A stretch of 64,000 bases of DNA from NCBI GenBank assembly GCA_009760855.2, contig WPIO01000001.1, positions 1,763,501 through 1,827,500 of the forward strand, read 5' to 3'. Source of the stretch: Cristatella mucedo. Lineage: Eukaryota > Bryozoa > Phylactolaemata > Cristatellidae. How positions within the stretch are numbered: the first letter of the stretch is position 1; each line of letters begins with the position of its first letter. The position numbers and the translations under genes were made by a program. Shown here piece by piece: positions 44,533 through 56,514 of this stretch. The notes below the pieces were generated by a model, which saw only the letters and a list, made by a program, of their open reading frames with translations, had not been told where the DNA came from and did not search any database.

Positions 44533-45040
44533 TGAAACTGCTAAACCAGTCGGATTATGGCGGATAATTATTATTTGCGACTATGCTAAAAATAATTTTG
44601 CCGAAGCTTTATAAAAAGCCGGCAATCTGAGGTAGAGAGCAGTCAGGATTTGATACTCGTGGCATTTACATTCGAGCAAATTGAAGCTCTTGGCCACAAA
44701 CCGTCGGTATACGTCATGGCCGCTGTCGGACCCTTTTTATTATATTTGAACGTCTATAACCGTCTGCTGCTGTTAAATAGACTTGTCTGCGGATATGGAT
44801 ACGGACGGATACGGATATGGATATGTGCTAAGGTACAAGCGCACATTTTCTCTGCGAGTTTCTGCTACTGCCGGCGTACGTGCGTGCATTGGTGCTTTAC
44901 CTAAAAGTAACTAGCCGGGCTACAGGGTTCAGGCGTCGCCGGTATTCGTCGCGCGGTGGCTGAGACTGGCACCATCGCGAGCGCTGCGTTTGCGGCCTAG
45001 TTCTGACCGGATATGGAAGCCGCACTCCACGTTTGTAACA
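44533..45040 (+). repeat. Direct repeat R2, copy 1 (possible LTR)
   Basis: Matches 47616-48093 throughout, e.g. 'ggattatggcggataattat', 'ggctcttggccacaaaccg' versus 'gtaggccacaagccg', and 'caggcgtcgccgg'. Bounded by TG and CA. It contains 'tttataaaaagccgg' and, about 30 bases on, 'cagtcagg', a plausible TATA/initiator pair. No coding capacity. Confidence 0.75.
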
Positions 45041-46027
45041 TTAAGTGTCGGAAGTGTGGGATCATTGCTGAAGACCCTGAGCAGTCGCCTTGCGCTAGTC
45101 TCATTGGTTTTGACCTACCGATGGCGGAAGCTGAATCTGAAAGATGGAGCTCTTTGTTGGCGCGTTTAAGTTACGAACTGAACGCGATAGGGAGGCATTG
45201 AACGATGAAACCGCTGACTGCTACGACGAACTATGAGATTCAAAAAAATCCCCTGCTAAACTTTTGCGAATTTTGTTGCCACGCTTAGCCAAAATCCAGC
45301 AAATTGGCGAGCACTATTGTTCGGAAATTACGTGACTTATGAAAATAGGCTCGCGACTTGGATATGGTGAGGCGTTTGTAGCGGCTGAGCAGTATATGGC
45401 AGTATATGGCACGTACTTGTGTATCAATTATAGATCCTCCGAAGGAAAATGTGGAGCCAACGTCGGAAGCAAGCGTTACAAATGTCTACCGCAAATATCA
45501 CGAAAAACCAGCAGTCAGCTGAGAGTAGTGCTGAGACTGGCGAGTGGCTGGAAATTGACTGGCTTCCAAATGACGGAAGCAGGCATGAACTTACTGCGGC
45601 TAATCTTCAGTGGCGATAGTGGGTAGAGGTCAGTGCGCGATAAGGTGACAATGTAGCACAGGTGTAGGCCATAGTTTAAATTCCGTGCGATTAAATCGGA
45701 AGTCCAGTATGCGGTGTGTGAAGCCAGATATTAATATTTTACACGAGAGCGCAGAAATGGCAGCCAATAACGTGCAGGTGTCTGGTACCTCAGCCTGGAC
45801 TGACGATTTGAGGTACGACGCGATCGTTCTTCCTGAGTGAGCCGTGTATAGCCACTTCGGAGCCTGCGACTGATGTAACTTGCTTCGAGCAACTGCTACC
45901 GATCGAAATGTTGAGGTTATGGACTGCTGCTCTGACGCTGAACAATCTATTTTCTCTTACAGCGAGCCTACAACAGGTGATGTCTGGACTACAAGTAATG
46001 TGAATGTGGCCAAGCCTTGCTACTTTG
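45041..46027. other. Region between the R2 repeats, noncoding
   Basis: Short open frames (45013-45201 with 'CNIKCRKCGIIAED', 45339-45626, part of 45880-46278) have no recognised homology. No gag, protease or RT motif seen. Confidence 0.4.
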
Positions 46028-46760
46028 TAACGCCGAAGGCTCGGCGGGCTAAGCTTGACCTGCCGCTTACCAAGCGGCGTAACCTGGCGCCTAATGCCGT
46101 TCGGTGCGCGCCTACGCGCAATAAGCTGGCCGCCACGAAACGAGCGTTTCTGGCGCCAACCTGCTTACCGTTACTAAAGGGGGTCGTGAGTCCGCGGCGT
46201 GAACTGGAAAGCGAGACACACAAATTCGGGATTTTACTGAGTTGTATTCGCAAGCGCACAAAGTCGCTTCGCGTCTAGCTCAGTTATATCTCCAAACTCC
46301 TCGCACGCTCTCAACAGTACCACCACTCTTGCGGAGGGAATACTTCTCCAAACTGAGGCTACTTGCGTCTATAGTGGGGAACGACCAAAATAGACAGAGC
46401 CCGAACGGGAGCCTAAACCCTGACCGGAGAACTACGACTCCGTTTCCACCGGTGTGGAAGGAATACCCCACACACGCCACCTCAAGCAGTCTTGCGGAGG
46501 GAATACTTCTCCACGCTGAGGTTACTTGCGTCTATAGTGGGGAACGACCCAAATAGACAGAGTCCGAACAGGAGCCTAAACCCTGACCGGAGAACTAGGA
46601 CTCCGTTTCCAACTTGCGGCAGAAATACCCCACGCACACCAACCGCATCTAGCTCGCACCGGCAAATCCATATGCCGAGACCACGTGCGAGCGCACACAC
46701 AAAACACAAAATGCTAGCTCGGGCGCGATACGACCGTATTTAGCGGAGTCCACCGAATCC
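46028..46760 (-). repeat. Dispersed repeat R1, copy 2 (inverted relative to copy 1)
   Basis: Reverse-complement match of 13215-13870. This copy has no long TG tract and carries an internal tandem duplication (46327-46489 and 46490-46650). Confidence 0.7.
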
Positions 46761-47615
46761 TCCTAGCGCTGTCTCGTCCTGTTCCGTCCATCGCCGGCGG
46801 ACAGCACGCCCTCCTCCCTCGCTTTCAGAGAAACGAATGCGACGGCGTCGAAGCGCGGAGCCGAACAAAAGACCAAGAACGAGCGTCGCTCGACTCTTAA
46901 ATACTTAGCTGAGACAATGGGGCAAGAGTTTAGTGGTATTGGGCCCGACAACATGGCCCATTACGGCAAGGAATTAATACCGTCACTAGGCCACTGGAAG
47001 GGCATCTCTGTCCAGCTTGAATGTGCGAATGAGTTCCAGACGATTCTTTTTGGACAGAGTGATGGCGGAGGTTGACAGGCCAGCCAGCATCAATCAGCAG
47101 CTTCCGCGGGTATCAGACCAATTCTAAAGGCCAAATCGCCACCGCTAATCTCAGAGCTTCCAGGCTTGCTCTTAAGGTCTTGCTCTCTAACCGCACTGGC
47201 GCTCCTCTCTGGCTCACTGCTCCAGGACAAAAGAGTTCTAGCCCGCCGCCGAACGGCTCTTGTTCTCGCTAAAAATTAAGCCAAGGTCAGCAGGGCGCTA
47301 CAGCATGCCAGATGAGGAGCTGCATTTTGGCAATATTTAGTGTTGCGACAATCCTGAACGTATGAAAAGCTGAGACGGGACGCTTTGAAGTCCAGCTCGT
47401 TAGTGGGACGACCGTTGACGCGGAACATGACGTCACGACAGCCACGGCAACAGCTTAGAAAAAAACCACCCGAAAATGCTCGATAGCCATTTGCGTTAGA
47501 TCCTGACGGTGTGGCGAAGCCGAACGTTGACACCTGCGGCTGGTCTCTGCGGTTTTTTTATTCACGGCCGATTCACATTCGAGGTCTTTTTTTAAGCGAG
47601 CGGCACTAGACACGG
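46761..47615. other. Region between the R2 repeats, 3' part
   Basis: GC-richer, no recognised coding motif. No obvious polypurine tract precedes the second R2 copy. Confidence 0.35.
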
Positions 47616-48093
47616 TGACTCCGTCTAAACCAGGCGGATTATGGCGGATAATTATTATTCGCGATTATGCGATGGTTAATCGCCGATACCATGCGAAAAT
47701 CCGGCTCCATGAGATAAGGGGCAATCAGTATTTGAGACTCAATGCATTGGCATTGGAGCCGATTGAAGATGTAGGCCACAAGCCGCCATTGGTGTGCTTC
47801 GTGGCCGCTGTTGAACGCCTGTAACCGTCCGCTGCTGTTAAACACACTAGTCTGCATTATGAAACGGACTTTACACGTTAAGCTATGAGCGTTCGCTGTC
47901 GCTACCGTTTTCCGCTACCGTCGGCATATCTTCGCTCATCGGTGCAGCCAGCACCTGCAAGTAACTAACGGCGCTACAAGGCTCAGGCGTCGCCGGAAGA
48001 CGTCGCACGGCGGCTGAGACTAGCACCGTTACGAGCGCTGTATTTGCAGCCTCGTTCTGACCGAACGCGAAAGCCGCACAACACATCGTAACA
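47616..48093 (+). repeat. Direct repeat R2, copy 2 (possible LTR)
   Basis: Same orientation as 44533-45040, also bounded by TG and CA. The TATA-like motif of copy 1 is mutated here. It ends about 560 bases before the carrier start codon. Confidence 0.75.
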
Positions 48094-48658
48094 GCTGCTT
48101 GCGTGCAAATGACGCTGGGGAATCGCCGGTCAGTACACAAGTAAGCTTACATAGGCAGTCATTACAGCGGTACAATAACAGAACCCCCCCTGGGACGGCA
48201 CGAAATGACCCTAACCAATACTAAGGTGAAGGCTCACGTGCTGAGTGGATGACTGATTAGGGGTGATGCCAATCACCATTCACGGCTTAGGGACCGTGTG
48301 GCACCCGTTGGGGGCTCCCGTAGGGGGCGCGTGCCACATCGTCTCTAGTACCACGCAAAAGACTTTCTTAAAATTGAGTGGATAGGTTGATGTTAAAATA
48401 AAACAATATATTATATATATATTTTTTCATATTTAAATGAAATGGATTCAGCGGTGGCTTTTCAGAAATCAATGTAAACAGGGTGCCCCTTCGCCGATGC
48501 CGCCGCGGCTGCCTCACGTCCAACGTGCCTGGCTGCGATCTATGATCGAGCTGTTTACGTTTGTTTCTCGGCCGAAGTCGTCGAGGTCGGCGTCGTAACT
48601 GTGTTGGCGTGGACTGAGCTGGTTACCGTTGTTCGATGCTACCCCGTACGTCTTTCGC
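48094..48658. other. 5' flank and probable 5' UTR of the carrier gene
   Basis: Holds an inverted repeat (48297-48338) and a CpG-containing stretch from about 48490 to the start codon, which may be the promoter/5' UTR. No TATA box placed with confidence. Confidence 0.35.
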
Positions 48659-48696
48659 ATGGCAGACCAGACTATTATTCATCTGGTTGCTGGCGG
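48659..48696 (+). CDS. SLC25A36: Carrier coding exon 1 (38 nt)
   Basis: ATG plus 11 codons and two bases, '[12 protein letters not shown]', then donor GGCGG|gtaagg (phase 2). The 'HLVAGG' motif is the family's usual N-terminus before helix 1, which fixes the start codon. Confidence 0.9.
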
Positions 48697-51600
48697 GTAA
48701 GGAGGCCGATCAACAGCTACGGCGGGCTCGATGCAGGCCCTGCGGGCGGGCTGCGTGCACTCAGCGCGCCTGCCCGACCTTCGCGCTTGCCTTCGGCGCT
48801 CCCAGACCCTCAGCGCGCCTGCTCGGTAGTGCTCAACGGCGTGCTCTCGTACGTCTGCATTTCGCTTGTGTCGTCTTTTTTCTTTTTGTCGTCTTTTTTT
48901 CTAATTCTGTAAGCTTGCGTTGTCCTCTTGTCTATTGCCCGACCTGCAGTTGCCAGCACGCATCGCAGTACAAGTGCACCTTAGTATGCGCCAGCCGCCG
49001 TGACTATCAAGCTCGTTTCTGTTATTGTAACCTGCAGTCCTCCATAACTCGTCGTGTCACGAGCAGGAGCACCATCCCTGGTGGTGAGGTGGTCACAACT
49101 ATTTGTAACGAATATTTCGCTGAGCTTCGTTGACGAACCACTGAGTGATCTCGGCAGACTTTTCTCGCTGCTGGCGCCGCACTCGCGCCCGCAGGGTGCA
49201 GTGACCAGGGCGCACCGCCGAAGCAAGCAGTAAACAAGTACTGGACTGTGTCAATATGCTCGAGTATCATGTGACTCTTTCGTGTGGGGGGGGGGGTAAT
49301 GCTGAGAGCCGACCGGCCCCTGCTCCCTCCTAACTGCCAGTCTCGGCATCATTATTTCCATTCCTGATCGCTTTGTGTTCGATGGGTTTTTCCGGGCTAT
49401 ACCATTGGTTTGGACAAGCTAGCGCTGGGGCATGATGTCCTGCAGCCTCGTTGTGGCCTCAGTAGGGGAGTCTTCTCCGAAGCTCCGAGTTGAGGTGCCG
49501 TCATGCTTCACTGCACTGACTGGGTTCCGTGCTGGTGAACGATTTTCTTGTAGGCACCTAAAGCTATCACTGGGGGTGGAGCTGGCCACGTCGCTTAGGG
49601 GGGGGGAAGGAAATGAACAGCCTGGCCGTTTGTTCCCGGTGTGTTTCCCGATGTGCACTAGGTATGAGCATATCGGACTGTATCGAAGTTCAGTCAAAAT
49701 GCCTGTACTTTTTAAGGCTTGTGAAAGCACGCAACGACTCCGGGTGTCGGCAATTTTTATATCCACTTGTATATCTGCTGTGCTCTGCGCTAGTCTGGAA
49801 CTTTCAGCCCCGAGTAGCAATTAAACGATCCGATTACCAGCATGCAACTTGTTGTCCGCGACCTCAGCATTTGGTGTGGAACATTTACTCGAGCAGATCA
49901 CAACTGACTCCATCCTACCTTAAGCAGTTAATCTGGGCAGCTGGTTTTTATAAGGACGATGGCGATGCTGTTGCCTAGGGATCTAACTTGATGTGACATC
50001 CCAAGCACCCACTTGTGAAAATTTTTTTTAGTTTTCTGATGCAGCACGAATCAACCCGCCTGCCTGACGGCAGCAATGCTCCTGAGCAGAGGCCTTGCCG
50101 ACCCCGAGGTGGTGGGGCTGACGAGGCTTCGTCTGCTGCTTGCTTCTTCCAGACCGCAAGGCAGGCATATGCGGTTGGCTTTTGTCGTGGCCATCTGGTC
50201 AAGCAACATCTCTCAGTCCTGGCCAAGCAGTCTGAAGTTGACCGAGTGTAGGACAGTGCTTAGGATTCTGCTTGCATAATAGTCAGCTTTGAGCAACCAA
50301 TGTTCCAGACAGCTGGCCCGGCATAGAGTCGTGACAAAAGTGTCGATCTTTGCTGGGTTGGAAAAGCAGCCTGAGGAGCCGATGGAGCTGTCGCATTGGC
50401 AGTGCACTAATAAGGCTTCCTGTGTGCCTTGGCACAGTGTCGCCATTCGTCACGTGGCATGCATCGGTAGGCCTGTAGTGACAACTGCACCGTGTGGTGG
50501 TGTGCAGACAAGTGCGCTCAACCTCCCATTCTGGTCTCGTCACCGAAGCCATTTGCATTGTCTGTATCGCCTTCTTGGCCAGATGAAGGCAGGACGAAGC
50601 AGACTGAGACTGTATCATGCCGCCTATGGTCAGCCGTGCTGCACGTTTGTGTGGTCTTGCGAATTAGCGCCGACTTTCGAGAACGCAGGCTCACATGGTA
50701 CTCAGTTACATGTAATGATTATCTTGCATGCAGACGATAATGGTGACACATAGTCTGTCGTCTGCTACCAATAGAACGCTGTGCTTCGATTTGTGGGTTA
50801 GGGTCGATGAGCCCCACCTAGTACTGGCACACGAGAGCAGTTAAGCCTGCTGCACTGTCACTGGCTGGGGTACACAACTCTCGCAAAACGACAGCTATAT
50901 TAGTGTGTAAGCACTGAAATGCTGATCGTTTCGTAGGAGTCTTCTTTGGCATCTGGTTCTTAGCTGTTACGGCATGTTGACCTTGCGCATTGTCTTTGGA
51001 ATCGTCTTACGTTTGAGGAGTTGGCCCTGGTGACCTTCACCTAGGGTTTCGAGATTGTCGGTGCAACTTCCTTAGACAATTCCTACATGTGCCTTTCTTC
51101 GCGGTGCTTGCTGCTATGAGAATGTGCCTGCTGCTGTGGTTTGGTAGCTTCAGATTTCGCAACAGCTCCTTTTCCGGAGGCTATACCTTTGGTTATGCCT
51201 CGCTGGCAATGGCTCCTAATGAGCTGAGCAGCAGAGGTCTCCGGCTTCCAGGCGCAGGCTTCCAGGCAGAGAAAGCGCTGCTGCTGTGTACTTAGCTGCT
51301 ACTGCCTGCGCGCATGCTGGGCAGCCAATGGCTGCAGCGTCCGCTCTCGTTCCTCGCAGGATCGCCGGGACCGCTGGAGCTATAGTCACGTGTCCGCTGG
51401 ACGTCGTCAAGACGAGGCTGCAGTCGAGCGTGGCTACCTTCAGAGCACCGGCCGCAGCCGGTTCGCTCGGTCACTTGCCGTGTCCTGCGCAGGTGGCCGC
51501 ACTGAGCACGTACGCCGTGCCGGCCCAGCAGCAGCGAGTCTCTCTCGTGCAATGCCTCAGGTAGAGGACTGCATGCGCCCCTCGCCTCTCCCTCATCCTC

Positions 51601-52380
51601 CTTCCCTGTGGGTGGGGAGGGGTCGCTGAAGCCGTACCGGTGCTTTACCCTGCCCTGACCTGCCCTGCCCTGCCCTGCCCTGCCCTGCCCTGCCCTGCCC
51701 TGCCCTGCCCTGCCCTACTTACTGCACTGCCTTCTCGTGCAACCGACTTTTGGCTCAGCAGCGACCGTATGACGGATGCTGGCCTCGACCTGCTTCTTGC
51801 TTTTCAGCTATAAGTCTGCTGTGTGCTCGGAATGCTGGCTGTGCCCTCTCATCCGGTGTATGGCTTTGTGTGAGCATTTTCCTTTGATCGCCATCCCCCC
51901 CCCTGTGCATGTGCAAGCCTGCATCTCGCTTGTTACATTCATTCGAAAGGGGCCGCGTGCTGCCTCCTGTGAAGCAATGCTGCTGCTTCTGCTGCCACCG
52001 GTAGTTGATTCGAGCCGGGTTTTTTCTCTTTCCTATACGGTGTGTGTACATTAGTCTCTAGTCTGTGGCTCACTGAACCATAATGGGCCGAGTCCCTGCT
52101 CTTACATGAAGTGAAACTGGCTTTCAAAGCCGGCCCACGGCTGGCCGGCTTTTCACCTTCACAGTTCGCGGCTAGCCAGTACCGCCAGCTCTTGTCCGCC
52201 GAGCCGCAGCGCCTTCCAGATCCTGCTACGGTCTCTGTCTCGGCTTCATTTTTCTCTTGCTCTGTGGATCTGACCGAGCCCTGCCCAGGATGCTGCCAGT
52301 CAGTCATTGGCCTGCCCATGGCAGTAAGTAGCATTCAGTTGCTGCCCATGGTGCCCCACCCTCTCTCTCTGTCTGTGTGT

Positions 52381-52441
<61 letters not shown>

Positions 52442-55400
52442 GTGCAATCGTTGCTGGCTGCTGCACGTGTCTGCCCTCTTGCTTTCCAGCATGCTTCGGA
52501 TGTCGGGATGCTTTACCGAACGTGCCTGGTGCGTGTGCTGCCACTTTTTGCCGGTCGAGTCACCTCGAGTAGGGCTCTCCAAGTTGGGCTCTATGTAGTT
52601 AGATGGTGAGCCTTTTGCTTATCAGAGCCACTTATAGGGTACGTGTAGCTCTACCTCCTTGCTGTTGCAGGTGCCATCACCTCCCTGTATCAAGTAGGCA
52701 GCCATGCTTGCACGGGCGTGCACCTGCCCAAGCGTGGATCGGGGCGTGCTGGCCGGTGCTAGCTGCCTCACGTTGACTGCCTACTGCCCCGGCAGCTGTG
52801 CCCGTCTAGGACGTGTGGTTGTGCTGCCTGGCCGTGCTGCCTGGCCGTGCTGAGCAGTCGTCGGCTCGTCCGAACCAGGCCGCCTCCTTCTATGCGTGGC
52901 TCACTTAAATATCTGGCTGCGTGCATGCAAATACTGTCTGGCCCACGCAGACCACGGGTGCGTGCACTTTTTTTTAGGCACATTAAGCAGACAGAAGGCA
53001 TGAGAGCATTATTCAAGGGCCTGGGCCCGAATATTGTTGGGGTGGCTCCCACGAGGTAAGTGGATTTGTACATTAGATGCTTGGGGGTTCTGGGGTTCCT
53101 GCAGTGCCGTGCACTGCGCGCAGTGCCTTTTAGCTGCGACTCGTCCCAGCAAGCCTGCATCAACCTAGATGCACAGGAGTGCTGCGTTGGTGTTGCTGTC
53201 AGCAAGCGTTGCTGTTCAGCCCCGGCTGCTGATAATTAGAGAGCACGTGCCTCTTAGTCCAGCGATGCAACCTCGGCAAGCGGCATGCCTTACATTTATG
53301 TCTGTCTGTCTGTGCATGCGCACTCACGTGTGAGAGAATAAGAAGAAAGAGAGATAGGGAGAGAGTATTGCGAGTTCCAACGTCCTCGGACCCCCTGCTT
53401 TCGCCAGGCGTGCCCAATTCTAGGAAGCTGCGTGTCGTGCTGCACACTTGGGCACCTTGGGCCTGCTCACGACTACCTGCTTCAGAAGGATTCTACTCAG
53501 GGCTGAGTGTATGCCCTCTGGCCTGTAAGCTGGGCCGTGGACTGGACCAACCAAATGCTAGCTTGCTGGAGAGGAAGAGGCTGAGTCGGGTACTCTCCTT
53601 CCAACCAAAAAGTAATACGATAGCTAAGATTGACAGCCTGTGAAGTCAGCTCGAGCCATAGAGTTCACTGGCTTCCCAGGGTAGCCAACTGGTGTTGTGC
53701 CACTGGTGTCACTTGTAGCCGATTGCTACTGCCACTGCAGCTGCTGCTGCTGCTGCTGCGGCCCTCCCCCAATGCCCTCTGCCCTCATCCACCTTTTCTT
53801 CCCTTTTCCTTCGAGCGGACAATGCCACTCTCGGCCAGTGATACTGCAGGGATCCACGACTGGGTAGGTAATTGCATCTTAATTGCTTACATAAGAGTGA
53901 CAGTCAAACTAGTTTTTTTTGTGACATCACATCGAAGTTGCTTGAATTCCCTCTATTCAGGACCCCCAGCCTATGCCAAAGAGTTCGTCTGCACTAGGTA
54001 CAAAACTCGGCAGCTCTCGACTGCTCTGCTTTCGATCGTGTAGCTGCCACGTCTGCCACCACTTTTTTCTGAGCTTCACTGGCTTTCTGGGAAGCATCAA
54101 ATCGACTTCAAGAGATCTGCCTGGTCTAGAGGTCGCAGCACTCGCTTGCACCAGCCTACCTATATGACCTCCTTGTTCCTCAAGTCACGTGCTCTCGCAG
54201 CATCATTGGAGGGCTCACTCACCACGAGGCTCGTCATCTTCCAGTCGTCTTGCCTTTCATCTTACTAAAGTGAAATCGTTTTGCTACGATTGGGCCTCTA
54301 GATATGACCAGATTCATCGACAGTCTGGAACATACTTCCGGCATATGTCGCCATCTGCAATGAGTTTGCATCACTGAAAGTCTCAGCTAAAGAGGAATTT
54401 GCTCCACTCAGCTTTCCATGCAGCCCAATAAACTTGTCTTTTTGTTCGTCTATGCTATGCTTTGCTAGCTTACCTTTGCAGGATTTAGTGCATGTTACTA
54501 CCCGAGCTCCTACCAACCAGCGCCGCTGAGTGTCATATTGTGTACAGTCATTACATCTGGATTATTCCTCCGCTTGCAACTATTTGTAAAGTGCCTGGAT
54601 AAAGATTTAGCTCTCTTGATGAGCTATTCATCTCTATTTCAACGACCAATCACTCTGGATATGTCTCTTTGCGTTTTCAATTTTTAGGGCAATCTATTTC
54701 TATGCATACGCCCAATCGAAGAGGTTCTTGTGCGATCGCATGCAAGGAGAGTCGCACGCAGTGCACGTGCTCTCGGCCGCCGCTGCAGGCTTCTCTGCTG
54801 CCACGGCCACCAATCCTCTGTGGGTTGTGAAGACCCGACTCCAGCTGGACCAGAGGTGCGCTTACTCTCAGCGTCGCGCTGCGATCGGCTCAGCTCAGCT
54901 TCGCCCAGGCGGAGTCCTGGTGTAGCGGCCCAACGAGCGAGCCGTTGCTAAGCAGCTCGAGCGTTACAGGAAGCCTGGCCACCTGCGAGCTGTCCAGTGC
55001 GTTCGGAGGATCTACGCCCAGGACGGACTGTCCGGGTTCTACCGAGGCATCACGGCGTCCTACTTCGGCATATCGGAGACCGTCATCCACTTTGCCATTT
55101 ATGAAACCATCAAGCAAAAGCTGGCCGCCCGGCGTGCCGCCGCGCTGCCTGCCGAGGGCGGAAGCGGCCGCGATTTGGACGGATTGTGGGGGGTGCAGGA
55201 GCTCGTCGAGCCCATGCTGGCTGGCGCCACGTCGAGGCTGTGCGCGTCGCTTATCACGTATCCTCACGGTGAGCCACCTCTCGTGCTGCTGCTGCTGCCG
55301 CGTCCGCCCTCCGTGAGCCGCTGACTGGCCAAAGGCCGGGCTCGAGGCGAATGGAGTGATATAAATAAGCATGTACACGCTTCGCTTGCTCGTTACTGCC

Positions 55401-55524
55401 AGCATGTAACGCCAGCTGTACTCTGGCTGTGTGTGTCTTTTCTACCTCCTTCTTGCCTTTACCTTATTCGTAATCTTCTTCTTGCCTTTACCTGGCACTG
55501 TCTATGCCTTGCTATTTGTGTCTT

Positions 55525-55562
<38 letters not shown>

Positions 55563-56266
55563 CACTTGATAAAAACGTCCTCAGAGAACTCAATCTCTCT
55601 CTAGGCGCTTTACATTTGCTGCAAAGGGAAATGCAATTGAATCGTGAGTAAAATCATGCTTGATAAACAAATATATGCTCTAAAGCTCACTGCCTGTGAA
55701 CTTGCTTAGCTGAGTCTATACAATACTATACATAAATGTATGCATCTATTACTTGTCACTCCCAGAATTAACTGGTTTATTAATATGATTAATATGGATA
55801 TATATGTGACCTAGTTTATTAAAATATAAGAAAATGAGATGGTACCTTAGCCGTGGGAGCCCTGCCCGGGGCCGCTGGGGCTAACCTCGACTCCCGGTTC
55901 AGGAACAGGGACCATATGGCATCCGACCCAGAAATGGCGTCCGAGACGCACAGCCACCAAAATGCCGTCAGATCCGAGCGCCCAATGCCGAGATCCGCCA
56001 GGCAGGCTTCATTATCTGGCCAGCAGCTACCCAGGGCACCAACCACTACTTCAGTCCGGTAGCCAGCGGGTCAGGAGAGACCGAGTTATGACCTCCAAAT
56101 CGACCTTTTTTCGCTGCCATCACCAGGGCTTCCTTACTGCTGTCCTACAGCATCGTTACGTCTATGACGACTGTGACCGCATTGGTGCCGTTGTCGTGAC
56201 CCATATATATAGTCAGCTCTGACTTACGAAATAGATATTACAAATCTGTCGTAAGTCGAATTTATA

Positions 56267-56346
<80 letters not shown>

Positions 56347-56450
56347 CGCGCACTAATTAAGGTGAGAAAGTCCATCCTTTTTTATTTCAATTAAATTTTT
56401 TTCAATTTTTAATATTATATTTTTTTTACTTTGGCCTCTGGTTCTCTTAG

Positions 56451-56514
<64 letters not shown>

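Larger units (their letters stand above)
51561..52977. other. Carrier intron 2
   Basis: Contains a (CCCTG)n array and a (CT)n array, listed separately. The rest is unremarkable. Confidence 0.6.

Noticed and set aside
45880-46278. 132-codon open frame as a gene
   Set aside because: Overlaps repeat R1, whose other copy has no matching frame; composition is arginine-rich noise.
44533-48093. Autonomous LTR retrotransposon or provirus
   Set aside because: No gag, protease, RT, RNase H or integrase motif, no primer-binding site and no matching target duplication could be seen.
54923-54925. In-frame TAG suggesting the carrier gene is a pseudogene
   Set aside because: A gt-ag intron at 54856-54969 removes it, keeps phase, and gives the family's usual length between 'RLQLDQ' and 'CVRR'.
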